Origin: Corallium rubrum | Taxonomy: Eukaryota > Cnidaria > Anthozoa > Scleralcyonacea > Coralliidae | Assembly: GCA_964035015.1 (NCBI GenBank) | Contig: OZ036003.1 | Location: 4,454,407-4,518,406, forward strand | DNA length: 64,000 nucleotides | Direction: 5' to 3' | In this document: positions 35,360 to 46,423 of the stretch, piece after piece | Layout of the letters: each line of letters begins with the position of its first letter | Position numbering within the stretch: the stretch's first letter is position 1 | Made by a program: the position numbers and the translations under genes | The notes under the pieces: model-generated | What the model saw: the letters and a program-made list of their open reading frames with translations, nothing else | Told to the model about the DNA's origin: nothing | Databases searched by the model: none

Positions 35360-36576
35360 CAGGGCGCTCATATACGGGGCGGTGCAACGCGCTCATATGG
35401 CGCTGATCGATGTGTGATGCACAAAAGGACTGGCACGAGCGTGCTTCTGAGCAAAAGTTGATCAAAAGTGGGTTTTTGGGCACTGTGATATTCTCGCTGT
35501 TTTTTCTTTAACTATGTAATTTCGGAGGAACCTTTTGCAATGTACCGACGAAGTACTTATTCGTTTAATGTATGAATATTTGTTTGGCGTAAAAAGTTGT
35601 ACTATAAAGGAGTTATTATGGATAATGACTCGATTTTTTGATGACTTCTATTGAAGGAAAATTTCATTACAAGATTTGAGCATGTTAACAGGTCGTCCAC
35701 GCCTAAGAATTCAGGTATGTTGAAGATTATAATAGTGTGGTTATATCTTAAAGTTTTCATAAAAATCGGAGTTGATTATTTGGAGATATAGCGTTCGGAT
35801 GTTGGGTACTTTTATGGTTTAATTCTTGCCTGTTTAGTTCCTCAATTGCTGCAAGAGAAGTAAACAAAACTTATAGTTTTGCCATTTTACAATTCTTAGT
35901 AATTATATCAATAACTTTATCGGGTTTTTGAAACATTGGATTAGAATAACTGTAAGTTGTAAACAAATTTTACTCTCCGATCAATTTATTAAAATACGAC
36001 TTGCTGGGACGCATGCCGAGCGCATTATGTGATAAACTGTCGTCCACACCTTGTAATTTTGTCATCAGATAGCCAAGATGACTTCTTGTTAGGTTTCATT
36101 GAGAAAATGCAAATTGGAGTTGATTATTTCTTGATATTCAATTGGAAAGATGACCGACCAGCTAAAATTCAATGCAAGATGTTGTCTTCTATCGAACATG
36201 GCCGAATGATAACGTGCACAAACAAAGATTTCCAAAGACTTCTCGCGTCATTTCTCTTGCGAAAGCAACGGTACGGTTCATATTTTTCAGCAACATATTT
36301 GTTCATGTTTCAGCAACGACCCCGAATTTTTGGGAGTAACACCAGAGAATATATTAGCTGAATCCACTGATATATCGTATGGTTCGGCAATTCATCACGT
36401 CCTCTTCTAAACTCAACTCAGAGACTCCCACATCAGGCGTATTTTACCCGCCATATTTTGGACTTCCCTTTTAGCGTTCGTCGCTATGGTGACAGGGGGC
36501 TTGTTACCAGTCCTCTGCATCACACATCGATCAGCGCGCCCATTGCCGTTTCACCGCCCCCTATATAAACGCCCTG
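35360..36576. mobile_element. hAT-type element (1,217 bp), copy A
   Basis: The ends CAGGGCG...CGCCCTG are bounded by a perfect 8-bp duplication GTGTGTAC (35352-35359 and 36577-36584). Inverted similarity continues inward about 80 bp, including GCGCTGATCGATGTGTGATG. A 110-codon plus-strand frame (36029-36361) reads cleanly through a region with IEKMQIGVDYFLIFNWKDD but I recognise no transposase motif. It may be a captured fragment or chance. Copy B is at 52455-53671. Confidence 0.88.
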
Positions 36577-36647
36577 GTGTGTACCGTCGAACTTCCGGCC
36601 GACCTCAGAGATCATTAAACTACTAGAAATACATGAATGCAACAACC

Positions 36648-36847
36648 NNNNNNNNNNNNNNNNNNNNNNNNNNNNNNNNNNNNNNNNNNNNNNNNNNNNN
36701 NNNNNNNNNNNNNNNNNNNNNNNNNNNNNNNNNNNNNNNNNNNNNNNNNNNNNNNNNNNNNNNNNNNNNNNNNNNNNNNNNNNNNNNNNNNNNNNNNNNN
36801 NNNNNNNNNNNNNNNNNNNNNNNNNNNNNNNNNNNNNNNNNNNNNNN
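36648..36847. other. Assembly gap (200 N)
   Basis: Exactly 200 Ns, probably a placeholder for unknown length. It interrupts copy A of the duplication; the sequence after the gap does not resemble what follows the same point in copy B (53743 onward). Confidence 0.99.
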
Positions 36848-37241
36848 AATTCAGACTGCTAGAAAGCTACAACAGTAATTGTCTAGGATTATTATTATTG
36901 TAGTTCAGAACTACAATAAGACTCTTCTCATGAAAACATTCCGGGCCGCTCAGCAACAAATATAAATATTAAATATACATGAAAAACCACCGAAATATTT
37001 TGTTTACACAAACTCGAGACCACGACGATATTATGCTGACTTGGCAAAAATTCGACAAAGTTTGCCTAGTCCGTCTACTCCGAACGTTTTCTCAAGAAAT
37101 AGTCCACTGTAGGAGTTATAAAATATATTGGCAGAAAGATAGTTCACCTTGCTACAACATACGTACAGTTTATCCGACCAAATAGCTTAGTTTCCCTAAA
37201 AAAAGCGAAATATCAAACATGTCCAAATCATAACAGCTTGT

Positions 37242-37383
37242 TCTAGTGATTTTGGGTGAAGGAAAATTCGAGTGTAGAATATATACATTTTAAGATGCAA
37301 CTACACAGACCTTCCGGCAGGAATTGAACCCACGACCTTGCGATTCTAGTGCAATGCTCTGACCACTGAGCCAAGGAGGGCGT
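37242..37383 (-). mobile_element. tRNA-derived SINE
   Basis: On the minus strand it begins CGCCCTCCTTGGCTCAGTGG, an A-box-like TGGCTCAGTGGTCAGAGCA. A B-box-like GTGGGTTCAATTCC and CTGCCGGAAGG follow. The body ends CACCCAAAATC. The same element is at 54631-54795 on the plus strand. The tRNA-like head is degenerate and in a repeat context, so it is not a functional tRNA. Confidence 0.85.
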
Positions 37384-37506
37384 TGCAGAGAGCTTGATCG
37401 CGAGTTCTGTATATATAATAAGGTGGTAATGCCAGGAGAGAATTGAGTATATTATCAGTGATATTGGGCATTTCACTCGATTACATAACATGTTCTAATG
37501 ATTTTG

Positions 37507-37605
37507 GGTGAGGGAAAATTTGAGTGTAGAATATATACATTTTAAGACCAAACCGGGACCAGTTGCGAAAAATGCAACTACACAGGCCTTCCGGCAGGAA
37601 TCATA
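37507..37605 (-). mobile_element. 5'-truncated copy of the same SINE
   Basis: It retains TTCCTGCCGGAAGGCCTGTG, CGCAACTGGTCCCGGTTTGG and the CACCCAAAATC end but lacks the A box. The full plus truncated pair repeats the arrangement at 54631-54975. Confidence 0.8.
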
Positions 37606-38069
37606 ACAGCTACCGCTTTTTGGAAATTTTTTTCCGTATGTATTATAATGTCTTCTCAGAATGTTTTCTCGAGAACTAAACCACTGTAGAAGCTATCAAA
37701 TATACTGGAAGAAAGATAATTCATTTGGCTACAACATACGTACAGTTTATCCGACCAAATAGCTTAGTTTTCTTAAAAAAAGCGGAATACCGAACATGTC
37801 CAACACGAACTAGAGATCTTAGGTATTGGTCAGCGCCCTTCACCATTAGCAAAAGGACATTAACATCTGCAGTCACTATACTTACCCTTGTGGATGGTTA
37901 GGTGCAGACATGACTACACGCTGTTAATGTTTTCCTCAAATAGCCAGTATGCCGACTAAAGGCGTAATGACTACTTGCTGGCCATTGCACCTCTAGTTAT
38001 CAAACACTCTCACGCTGATTCTCCCCATTCTCCGCGCGCCGTTCCTTGGCTGTTAACCTTGGTTATGAG

Positions 38070-38362
38070 CTATCATTTCCTTCAAATTATGAAGCTTAAC
38101 CAACTACTAAAACCACCATCTGATTAGACAACCTTTTTAAACGAAACCTCACCCCCATACCCCCCCCGGAAACCCTAAACCTAATCACACCCCCCGGAAA
38201 CCCTAAACCTAACCACAACCCCCCGGAAAAATGTCCCACCTCTCAGACCCCGACCACAACACCCCTATAGAGTTTTTACCTTTATGTGTTCAAGTTTAAC
38301 ATCCCGCTTGTGGGATGGTTTTATTGGATGGTTAAGCTTCATAATTTGAAACCGATGATACC
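38070..38362. mobile_element. Small inverted-repeat element carrying telomere-like units
   Basis: TTCAAATTATGAAGCTTAAC (from 38083) and its complement (ending 38349) bound a core with three CCGGAAACCCTAAACCTAA units. The core is related to 19346-19480 and 61915-62080. The TSD is unclear. Confidence 0.65.
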
Positions 38363-38814
38363 TCTGGTTATTGCATAACCTCATTAAATGCCGCCATTTT
38401 GAAAGTGAAAATGGGGAATAGGAGCACGCAGGCCAGTTATATATATAGGTCAGTGGTATCACCCTGGCGCCGCCACTGGCGCGAGACGGGGGGCAAAGCA
38501 CTCCAAAAATCCCGTACACTTCGACAAAAAGTCGGATCCAAAAATCCCCCAAAATTCTTGAAAATCCATGAAAATCCATGGAAATCCTTTGAAAGTCCAT
38601 GAAATCTGACACAAATGATCAATTGAATCCTAGAAAATCCGACGAAATCTGCACTTTCTCCTACGAATTACTGCAGTAAGTTACGTATTTTTTAAAAATA
38701 ATAATTAATTTTTTTTACTTTTTGTATTTTCATATTTTGACTTTTTATAAATATATTTCCCTACTATTCACCCATTTGGCTCCTATGCCTTTATTATTTC
38801 CCGGTTTCACTTAA

Positions 38815-39489
38815 GGTGGCTCCACGCAGTTTCTTGAAAAATGGAAAATACAAGTTTGAGAGTCCAAAACACGCACATCAACAATTCCAAAAAAGAATAA
38901 AACCAAATGTTTTGCATAATTAAACAGTCTGACAATCAAAAACTGTTACCAAATAAATACCAACAATTGTTGCTATGGCAACAATGACGTTTCAAAATGG
39001 CTGCCAAATACCCTTCAAACTAATTTAATTCGAAGAAAACTTTGGTGACCCCCAAATTTTTTTCATTAAAACTTTTCTTGAAATATGAGTAATCAATAGG
39101 CCGATTTTAAAAAATTCTGTAGAACGAATAATTTTTTCCCCAGAAAAATCATGTTAATTTTTAAAAAATTTTGTTCTACAGAATTTTTTAAAAATCGGCC
39201 TATTGATTACTCATACTTCAAGGACAGTTTGAATGAAAAAAATATTAGGGGTCACCAAAATTTTTCCGAATTAAAATAGTTTGAATTGAAGGGTAATTGG
39301 CAGCCATTTTGAAACGTCATTGTTGCCATGGCAACGACTGTTGCTACTTATTTGATAACAGTTTTTGATCGTCAGATTGTTTAACTATGCATAACATTTA
39401 GTTTTATTCTTTTTCCAAATTGCTTAATCACGTGTTTTGGACTCTCAAACTTGTATTTTCCATTTTTCAAGAAACTGTATGGAGCCACC
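38815..39489. mobile_element. 675-bp palindromic element at a TTAA target
   Basis: GGTGGCTCCA...TGGAGCCACC ends are flanked by TTAA at 38811-38814 and 39490-39493. The whole sequence folds on itself: AACTTGTATTTTCC, CATTTTGAAACGTCATTGTT and ATCGGCCTATTGATTACTCA-type segments pair across a centre near 39150. TTAA duplication is typical of piggyBac and Kolobok elements. Arm divergence is modest. No coding sequence is present. Confidence 0.9.
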
Positions 39490-39495
39490 TTAACC

Positions 39496-39690
39496 CTCTG
39501 AGGCCTGGACCTCTCCCTGTGGTGAATAAAATCGTCTGGCGTTAGCCAGATAAAATACTAAAGACTCGTCTTCAGGCTTTAAAGGTTAAAGAGATAGGTT
39601 TTAACTCTCTGAGGCCTGGACCTCTCCCTATGGTTAATAAAAAAATACTAAAGACTCGGCAGGCTTTGAAGTTTTAAAGCTTGGCCAGAA
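39496..39690. repeat. ~110-bp tandem direct repeat
   Basis: CTCTGAGGCCTGGACCTCTC and AAATACTAAAGACTCG occur in order at 39496-39565 and again at 39605-39660. Confidence 0.7.
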
Positions 39691-39869
39691 CATGAAAAAT
39701 AAAGATAAAATATCGTTAATAAGTTTCGCAAAAAGTCCGGAAAAGTCCGCGAAAAATTCACAAAAGTCCGAAAGTCCAATGAGAAAATCCAAGGACCAGT
39801 TTGGAAGTCTCGTACACTTTTTTTGGAGTGCTTTGCCCCTCGGCGCGAGCAGCGTTGTGTTCCTTTTGT

Positions 39870-41125
39870 GTTTACTTTTTGTAATTACAAGAGAAATCCT
39901 CTGGGACCAGGATATAGAAATTCGAAATAAATTTAGACTTACAGAGAATATTCAAACTTAGACATAGAAATATTTCAGACGGCCCTTACTTGAAGCTCCG
40001 TAAAATCCACAAAAACCACCATCTCGTTAAAATTCTCATCAGTAGATTCGTCAAGAACTTGGCTTTCAGTTCATTGCTCTTTCGACCCAAACGTTCATCT
40101 TCGCAGCTCGAGAATAACGTTCCTACAAACTGAGGTGACACCGGCCGTTCGTATATACGCATACGGTGAGAGCAAAAGCCGAGTTCTTTACAAATAAACT
40201 ACGTCTACGGCAATTTTCGCGAGATCGAGCGGTTTCTGTGTATTTTACGGAGCTTTAGATGAGCGTCGTCTAAAATATTCTTTATTGAAAGTTGCCAGCC
40301 TTTCCTTATTACTCGGGCGACCTGTGGTCGGCCGAGTCTAGGTTTCGGCTTTTTTTTTGCTTTTTTTTGGGTTCCACAAAATGGCATTATTGCATCATCC
40401 CGTCAGGCCTTGCGAAACTGTAAGGCGTGCTCGATTTTCGATTTTTCGAGTTCTTTCTTTTCGACAGGCTTTGCCTTTGATCGAGTTGAGTTGAGGTGAT
40501 TTCCGTGGACGGTATTAGTGAATTATCAGTAGTTGATCAGTAATGTTGCTGACAAGGTTTGTCCATGAAGACAGAATAGACGAGTATCTTACAGACGGGA
40601 GAAAATGTTCAAAATGCCGTGTTGACATCAGTACCTAGGAAGCCTTGACTTGAGGACTAGAGGTACAAGAAAGAGCCATATAATATCAAAGAACATATGC
40701 GTATTGTTTACCTGGTATTAAACGCCTTGATGCTTGGTCCAACAACTACGAAACACATGTGGTAGGCACCGAATAATGCAAAAATTACGTTTAGATGTAT
40801 TAGTCGTCACCCTACATGAAGGTGTCGTATTACATTCGGAAATGTGTTTCAAAAATGCATGTTTAAATATTTTCTGTTGGTACGATTTACATGAATTCTA
40901 TATCGGAACCATCGCTTGAATATGCAGAATTCAGCTCTATAGGTTTTGTCGTTTTGTCTAGTCTACCGAAAGTATTAAGATCGTTTAATTATTCGGCTAA
41001 ACGGGCTTGTTTACGCCAAATCGCTTCATCGAACCAAGTACTTCATATAAGACCATATATAGAGAATTTGTGTCGAGCGCCCTTCTGAATCATGAGAGTT
41101 TTGTACTTTTTAACAAACACTTAAT
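39870..41125. other. No gene seen
   Basis: Mixed sequence without a supported frame. GCGACCTGTGGTCGGCCGAG at 40317-40336 contains a short hairpin. I see no splice-connected coding exons. Confidence 0.35.
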
Positions 41126-41134
41126 ATGCACACG

Positions 41135-42420
41135 TAGCCTGCGTGCAGACGCTCCTTCCCCCTCCTGAAATCGGGGAAACGGAGGTCTGCGAAACGGCGT
41201 TCGTAATCGTGTTCCTGGTCACGTGAACCAAAATAATTAATTTATATGCTAGCATAATTACCACACCAATACTTGCATTTGCAAGCCACCATTATTACGG
41301 CTTTCGATTATTTTCAAGTTTGTTTACGTTCGAAAGTTGCAAGTTTCATCTGAAAACGTTGAACCTTTAAAAACAATTCAATCAACTTGCGGCGTCGGAT
41401 TTTGACAGGTTGCTTTGAAATGACGCCGCAAGTTGATTGATTTGTTTTTAAATTTCAACGTTTTCTGGTGAAATTTGCAAATATAGTGTTTATTTTGGTC
41501 GACAGTTCTGTGCTGAGAGAGATTATATTGATGAGAGAATGGACGAACTGGCGAAAAATCAACGTTTGGATGCGAAGAAATTGAGACTTTGTTGGTGTCG
41601 ATGTGTACTCGATGTTATTCCAAGCACCACGATGCTCACTGATTACCATGGGAATTAATTCGGTAGATCTGTGTTTTTTCTCCCAAACTGGTAAGTTCGG
41701 CTGTTTCTTGGTGTTAATTGCACTGTGTGGTTTTCTATTAAAGGTATTAACTGCTATTTCATTTAAAAAATTATTTATTTTGATGTTGAGCGGCGACAAT
41801 ACCTGATCCAGACAATATTAAATCGCAATCAACAAGTCGATCGTTTTGACGGAGAACGCGTGTAGTACTCGCACAATCGATTTCTCTTTTTTACAATGAA
41901 CGGCTGGCATGGAAGTCTTGAATGATGTAAATCGTAGAGGTCGGCCTCGACTTTTCGCAGATTATTTATTATACTGCGGCGTTTTTTAAGCTTCTCGACA
42001 CAAGATTTGCAAATATATGGTGACTTCGAATGAATTATAAATTCAAGCGTAGTTTATTCTTCTCTCACTTTAAATGCACCTTTACCATCAACCAGGTTTT
42101 TGTCGTTATGTTTCAAAATTTCACAAGATCAGAGAATACATGTTGACATTTCAAAGTAGGTTAGTAGGATAGATACAAAGAGAGACAATATAATATAGAG
42201 GGAAAACCCGCTATAGCTTTTTCACATGAGAATTTACTAATGATCAGAAGAAATCTGACCAATGAAACATCGGCTACTTAGATTATCTTTTGTCAACCAA
42301 TCACATATTAGTCCTTAAAATCCAGTGACGACTCACGTGACCAGAACGATTACGAACGCCGTTTCGCAGACCCCGTTTCCCCGATTTCAGGAGGGGGAAG
42401 GAGCGTCTGCACGCAGGCTA
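41135..42420. mobile_element. 1,286-bp element with ~90-bp TIRs and 9-bp TSD
   Basis: TAGCCTGCGTGCAGACGCTC at the left is matched in inverted orientation at the right, with similarity to about 90 bp inward (GCGTTCGTAATCGT, GGTCACGTGA). Flanks ATGCACACG at 41126-41134 and 42421-42429 are identical 9-mers. This is the second element in the window with long TIRs and a 9-bp TSD, fitting a Mutator-like group. An internal palindrome (about 41340-41470) carries ACTTGCGGCGTC and GACGCCGCAAGT. A 114-codon minus-strand frame (41455-41799) has no recognised motif. Confidence 0.88.
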
Positions 42421-42482
42421 ATGCACACGCTGTTCCTCAGGTTTTCTAGATGTGCGAAGACTGCGCCAATATTTACAGAAAT

Positions 42483-43126
42483 CAGTAGCCCGAGTGAACG
42501 CCTAAGCAGGCGTCTTGTTTTTAGTATAAAGAGGTTATATTCAACCAGAAGTAAACATCTCGTCGAAATATAGTTAAAACTCGAGTCGGAAGTCAGAAAG
42601 ACACAAGCATCAACAAATAGAAATTAAGCAGAAGCAAGTTAAGAACATTTATGTCGAAATTCTATATTCCATTTGAATTTGTGCCAACGGTCAACATACG
42701 CAGTTCCCCGTAAAGTAAATAGTGGTTCGGTCGCGAAAAAAGACTAAGACTGACATCCAAGATGACCGCGTAGGGGACTAGAACTGACGTCCAAAAATTC
42801 CCCATTGCCGCCATTTTTGCCTCACTTTTTGATTGGGAGTCAGCCTTCCAGGTATAGAGTTCACTGCGCTCTACCCTATTGAGCTATCGAGCGGCGCAGG
42901 GATTGGAGGTGAGTTTTATCCAACTTACGTGCACATAATGGCACATTACAATGTAGTAAGTTATTGCTTGATATATTCCACACTTGGGGATGTTGATTTG
43001 ATCTGTGTGGAGTACATAACATCATAAGGCATCTTATTTGCATGTTACAAAAACCCGAATATCTCTGGAACATGATGAGATATTGATTTAACAAGACGCC
43101 TGGTCAGGCGTTCACTCGGGCTACTG
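42483..43126. mobile_element. Inverted-repeat element with AGTAGCCCGAGT ends
   Basis: CAGTAGCCCGAGTGAACGCC and the AAGACGCCTG block at the left mirror AGGCGTTCACTCGGGCTACTG at the right. No clear TSD. A further GTAGCCCGAGT lies at 43781-43791, so the terminus is dispersed. Confidence 0.65.
42836..42905 (-). other. tRNA-like fragment (A box only)
   Basis: The minus strand reads GATAGCTCAATAGGGTAGAG, a good A-box-like D-arm, but the B-box region is degenerate and no acceptor stem closes. Probably a decayed tRNA-derived repeat, not a gene. Confidence 0.3.
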
Positions 43127-43333
43127 CAAAATCACAGTGCTATGCAGTGCTAAGGTCTAAAGTCCGTCACACACAAAAGTCAAAAGTCAAAACGCAATCC
43201 AATTCTCCGATAGAAAACACAATTTGCAATGACAAAACACGATTGCCTGTATTTATTAACGTATTTCCACACATGTACACAGCGTTCATATGTCGAGTCT
43301 CTTCAGGTATTAAATATCAGCACAACTATCAAC

Positions 43334-43640
43334 GGCGTGTGCGATTGTAAGTGTATATAATATCAAGATACTTGCCAGCGACATTACTGACCAATAACTA
43401 TGTCTGTGAACACACAGAACACATCCGAGACGAGTGATCAGACATCAGGAAAGCAAAGAAAGAAACAGCGGTCAATATGTCAAGTCAGCTTCATGTTTAC
43501 TTAGAAAGTGTCACCTGCAAGTTCACTTAATGAACGGTGTGTGCGATTGTAAGTGTATATAATAATATCAAGATACTTGCCAGCGACATTACTGCCCAAT
43601 AACTATGTCTGTGAACAAACAAAACACATCCGAGACGAGA
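43334..43640. repeat. ~100-bp direct repeat
   Basis: GTGTGCGATTGTAAGTGTAT and AGATACTTGCCAGCGACATT through ACATCCGAGACGAG occur at 43334-43433 and 43537-43640 with about 93% identity. Confidence 0.8.
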
Positions 43641-44180
43641 AAGCTCACTCACTCACTCAGTCGAAAAGAAACTGGTCACATGCCTCAGTTTCGCGAAGCT
43701 TATTGGTCAATATCGCCAGCGGCCGCGCGGAGGACTAATAACGCGTCGCAAAAAAATAATAATAGACTCGGCTACCACAGTAGCCCGAGTAATAAGAACG
43801 CTATACTTCCTCATACGGAAGTTCTCAGTCTAGAAAAATCAAAATCCAATAGACGATTTTCCATTTTACTGCTCCTCTAATTAACCTTTTGTTGGCCAGG
43901 TTTCCGGGCCGGCTCTCCCCTTGACGTGTAAAATATTGTTTGGTGTAGCCAAAATAAAATTAAAAAGTAGACAAAGAGCAACTGTGACCAGTAAAGAGTT
44001 AAATGATAGAAAATAGATATTGAAAAAAGAAAATTGCAGTTGACCTTGTGAATATATAGGTAAAGGAAATGTGTGCAAGTTTTTTTTCTTTTATCCAAAC
44101 CAGAATGACTCTACAACGTATACTGTGTTAGTTTCCATAATAATTTAAACAAAATCGTCATGTGATCAAGGACAATTAAC

Positions 44181-44324
44181 AATTATTGGATGAGGTTGAG
44201 CATGACACCGAGATTTATCAAGGCCAAGGTTGTGTTATCTGCCGAAGCCGAAGGCTGAGGCGGATAACACACACCGAGGCCTTGATAAATCTCGGTGTCA
44301 TGCTAAAACCGAATCCAATAATTG
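44181..44324. mobile_element. 144-bp MITE-like hairpin
   Basis: CAATTATTGGAT...AGCATGACACCGAGATTTAT pairs with ATAAATCTCGGTGTCATGCT...ATCCAATAATTG. The apex is GAAGCCGAAGGCTGAGGCGG. Confidence 0.85.
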
Positions 44325-44603
44325 TTTTATTATGCATGTAATGTGCGTTTACACCTAAAAATGTAATTTGAACGACACAAAATAAACAACTCAACAACAT
44401 GCTTTTTTCTACTATAGAAAAACTTTACGTTATAACATTACAAGATCTTGAACTCGTGATGTTATCATGAATAAACAATAGGCCAGAAAAAAATAAACGA
44501 TAAACCCGTCAAATAAAGGAAACCCTTAAAGTGCAGCAAATCCACTTAACTATATGTCATTTATTAACAAAGAGGTTCAAAACAAGCAAAAGTTAACTTT
44601 TAC

Positions 44604-45812
44604 TCACTGCGAGATACTGACATTGCAGTTATAAAAATTAAAAGTCCTCCTATTTTCAGTGTGAGTATTTTGGATAAAAACCTCTTCTTGGGAAAGGGTT
44701 AAACTAGGAGATGACTGTTCTTGATTCGGAAGTATTTCCTGACTGACACCTTGGACAACTAACTCAGCCGACAGCGTTTTCGACATTCTTCTTTTGGTTG
44801 AAATGTCTGTTTTACTGTAACTCCGAATACTTGCTTCGTTTTTATGCCCGCTTACTGCCATGATGTGTCTTGCTTCGAATCCAGATTTATCCAAGATAGT
44901 AACTGATGTGGCTCTTATGGAGTGGTTTGTATAAAGTCTTGAAAGATTTGCTTGTTTGGAAATATTTTTCATCTTTTCACCGAGGGTGCGTTCTCCTACA
45001 ACCATGTTGTCGTACCACACTTCGTCCGGTAAATTTTCCACTATTAAATCTTTCTTCTTTGGATGTTGGAAAAGAAACTCATTACATGGATTTAGGTGTT
45101 TGACATACATATCGAAGGAATTTACAGGACAAGTTGCAGTGCCAGGTTTTTCAAACATCACACCTCCCTCGAAGCCTTCGTCGTTTTCCCTTCTGTTTTT
45201 CGTTAATTCGTCTGTGGTTTTGCAAACATACCTGTTGCCTTGGGCATCGGTGTTCAAGAGAAAATCGTTTTTTTTTAGTTGACGGAGATTTTGTCGACCG
45301 CGACGACAAAAGTAAAGCATCACTTCAAAAAATACTTTATTTTGCAGTGTTGTCGAGTTGTTTACACAAAACACACCACTCTCGTACAACTTTTGTAGAT
45401 CTTCTTCGCATATCGGCGGCGTATGCTCAACTTTGGCGAAACCTAGTCGTTTGAGTTCGACAAATTTTGCAGCAAAAACTTTGTTTGCATTGGTAAAAGC
45501 TGGGTCGTTGATGATATCTATATCGAGGGAAGACTTGAAATGTCTGTTAAGACCAAATCTCATACCAGTCAGCGTGCTTTTTGAATAAGAAGTTCCATCA
45601 TGTTTTCTAGCTTCAGCGTAAAACAGTTTCAAAACACTGGCAATGGACTCTTTGTCTTGCGGCTCACTTATTCTTCTTTCTTTCAAGTATTCGTTAAAAG
45701 CTGTTAGAGCTGTCTTTGTCACACGTTTGGTGTTCGTCGCTTCCTTTTGATCTAACAGATTCTGTAAATCATTTTCGGTTAAACTAGCGAATCGTCCTGA
45801 AGATTCGGCCAT
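44604..45812 (-). CDS. Crypton-type tyrosine recombinase (DUF3504-like), intronless and apparently intact
   Basis: This 402-residue uninterrupted frame begins at an ATG in an ideal Kozak context (GCCGCCATGG); an in-frame start nine codons upstream is less likely. The first 110 residues form a helical core-binding-like region. The second half has the tyrosine-recombinase set: R in CRRGRQNLRQL (about 171), a Lys after TTDEL (about 205), HSIR (His 297, Arg 300), GHKNEASIRSYSK with His 323, and Tyr 332 as nucleophile. The layout matches Crypton-derived DUF3504 proteins related to KIAA1958, ZMYM and QRICH1, which are multicopy in many invertebrates. I see no inverted or direct terminal repeats, as expected for Cryptons. 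It could be a live Crypton or a domesticated gene. It is the best preserved coding sequence in the window. Confidence 0.88.
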   Translation of the reverse strand: MAESSGRFASLTENDLQNLLDQKEATNTKRVTKTALTAFNEYLKERRISEPQDKESIASVLKLFYAEARKHDGTSYSKSTLTGMRFGLNRHFKSSLDIDIINDPAFTNANKVFAAKFVELKRLGFAKVEHTPPICEEDLQKLYESGVFCVNNSTTLQNKVFFEVMLYFCRRGRQNLRQLKKNDFLLNTDAQGNRYVCKTTDELTKNRRENDEGFEGGVMFEKPGTATCPVNSFDMYVKHLNPCNEFLFQHPKKKDLIVENLPDEVWYDNMVVGERTLGEKMKNISKQANLSRLYTNHSIRATSVTILDKSGFEARHIMAVSGHKNEASIRSYSKTDISTKRRMSKTLSAELVVQGVSQEILPNQEQSSPSLTLSQEEVFIQNTHTENRRTFNFYNCNVSISQ

Positions 45813-46135
45813 GGCGGCAACTGGCTTCGCACTCAGCAAGTCATTGTCAGTCGGTTGACGTCATTTATCTACAGACAATAGACGGTTGTCCGTAGGCTAT
45901 TAGCCAATCAAATTTGAGATAGAGTTAAAAATGCATAATAAGGGAAAATATGCGTGTAGGTTGTCCGCTTTCCGCCCCTCAAAATCGACCGCTATATTAC
46001 ATGTACACAGACTATATAGGACGCTTGAGTCAACGCACGACATTACACGTAGCAACAACAGTATATATACAAAAAAAAATGGGTTTTTTGTTAAATTCGT
46101 TTAGGTTCCGAAACGTTGGTAACTCAAATTGAAAA
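45813..46135. promoter_or_regulatory. Putative bidirectional promoter
   Basis: A 323-bp intergenic interval separates two divergent start codons. It contains a perfect TGACGTCA (CRE-type) site at 45856-45863, 44 bp upstream of the recombinase ATG. Inference from position and motif only. Confidence 0.4.
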
Positions 46136-46423
46136 ATGTTTCGTATTGGAGGTACACAGTCAAGATTGAGTGCTCTGGTGGCCATGTCGCCACTACGAAG
46201 AAACTGCTCGAGCATGGCGAGAAATCCAGCCGGAAAAACTGCGCCTTATATAACAGAGTTGAAAGACAAAGTTTCCGAAATGATTTATAAATCGAAGGTG
46301 AAGGAAAACAAACTACAATATGAAAGTAACAAATCCTTGAATTTAGCGTTTTTCGCTAACAAGCACAACAGTCTTAGTCAACGACTTGCTCTGGAGCTTG
46401 AAAGGACAGGACATACTGTTAAG
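46136..46423 (+). CDS. First exon of a HoxX/HypX-like formyltransferase-family gene
   Basis: The frame encodes 96 residues up to a consensus donor AAG|GTAGGA at 46423/46424, leaving phase 0. Residues 1-26 are basic and Ser/Arg-rich without acidic residues, a plausible mitochondrial presequence. Residues 69-95 (NLAFFANKHNSLSQRL, then ELERTGHTV) resemble the N-terminal strand-helix of HypX/HoxX proteins, which join a formyltransferase-like domain to an enoyl-CoA hydratase-like domain and serve NiFe-hydrogenase maturation in bacteria. The role in animals is not something I can state. The frame beyond the donor (to 46594) lacks similarity. No further exons are found: the large duplication starts 250 bp downstream, so the gene is truncated, has a very long intron, or is misassembled. 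Confidence 0.5.

Larger units (their letters stand above)
26069..36647 (+). repeat. Large direct duplication, copy A
   Basis: From AAGTCCAAGCTAGTTG at 26069 the sequence matches 46674 onward at an offset of about 20,603-20,605 bp. It continues to the N gap, with the offset dropping to 17,095 after a 3,508-bp insertion present only in copy A. Identity is about 99% or higher, with scattered SNPs and 1-2-bp indels denser in the first kilobase. Copy A stops at a 200-N gap, so its true right end is unknown. Confidence 0.95.
37073..37803. repeat. ~155-bp direct repeats flanking SINE sequences
   Basis: 37073-37225 and 37650-37803 share GCTACAACATACGTACAGTT, TATCCGACCAAATAGCTTAG and AACATGTCCAA, at about 85% identity. 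Between them lie a SINE and a truncated SINE, so a SINE-bearing segment was probably duplicated. Confidence 0.75.
38480..39850. repeat. Weak outer inverted repeat around the TTAA palindrome
   Basis: GGGGCAAAGCACTCCAAAAA near 38490-38513 is mirrored by TTTTTGGAGTGCTTTGCCCC near 39819-39839, and GCGCGAG words lie outside both. This may be an older element into which the 38815-39489 palindrome inserted; no TSD was resolved. Confidence 0.4.

Noticed and set aside
36029-36361. A hAT transposase gene inside the CAGGGCG element
   Set aside because: The 110-codon frame has no hATC dimerisation motif, BED finger or catalytic pattern that I recognise.
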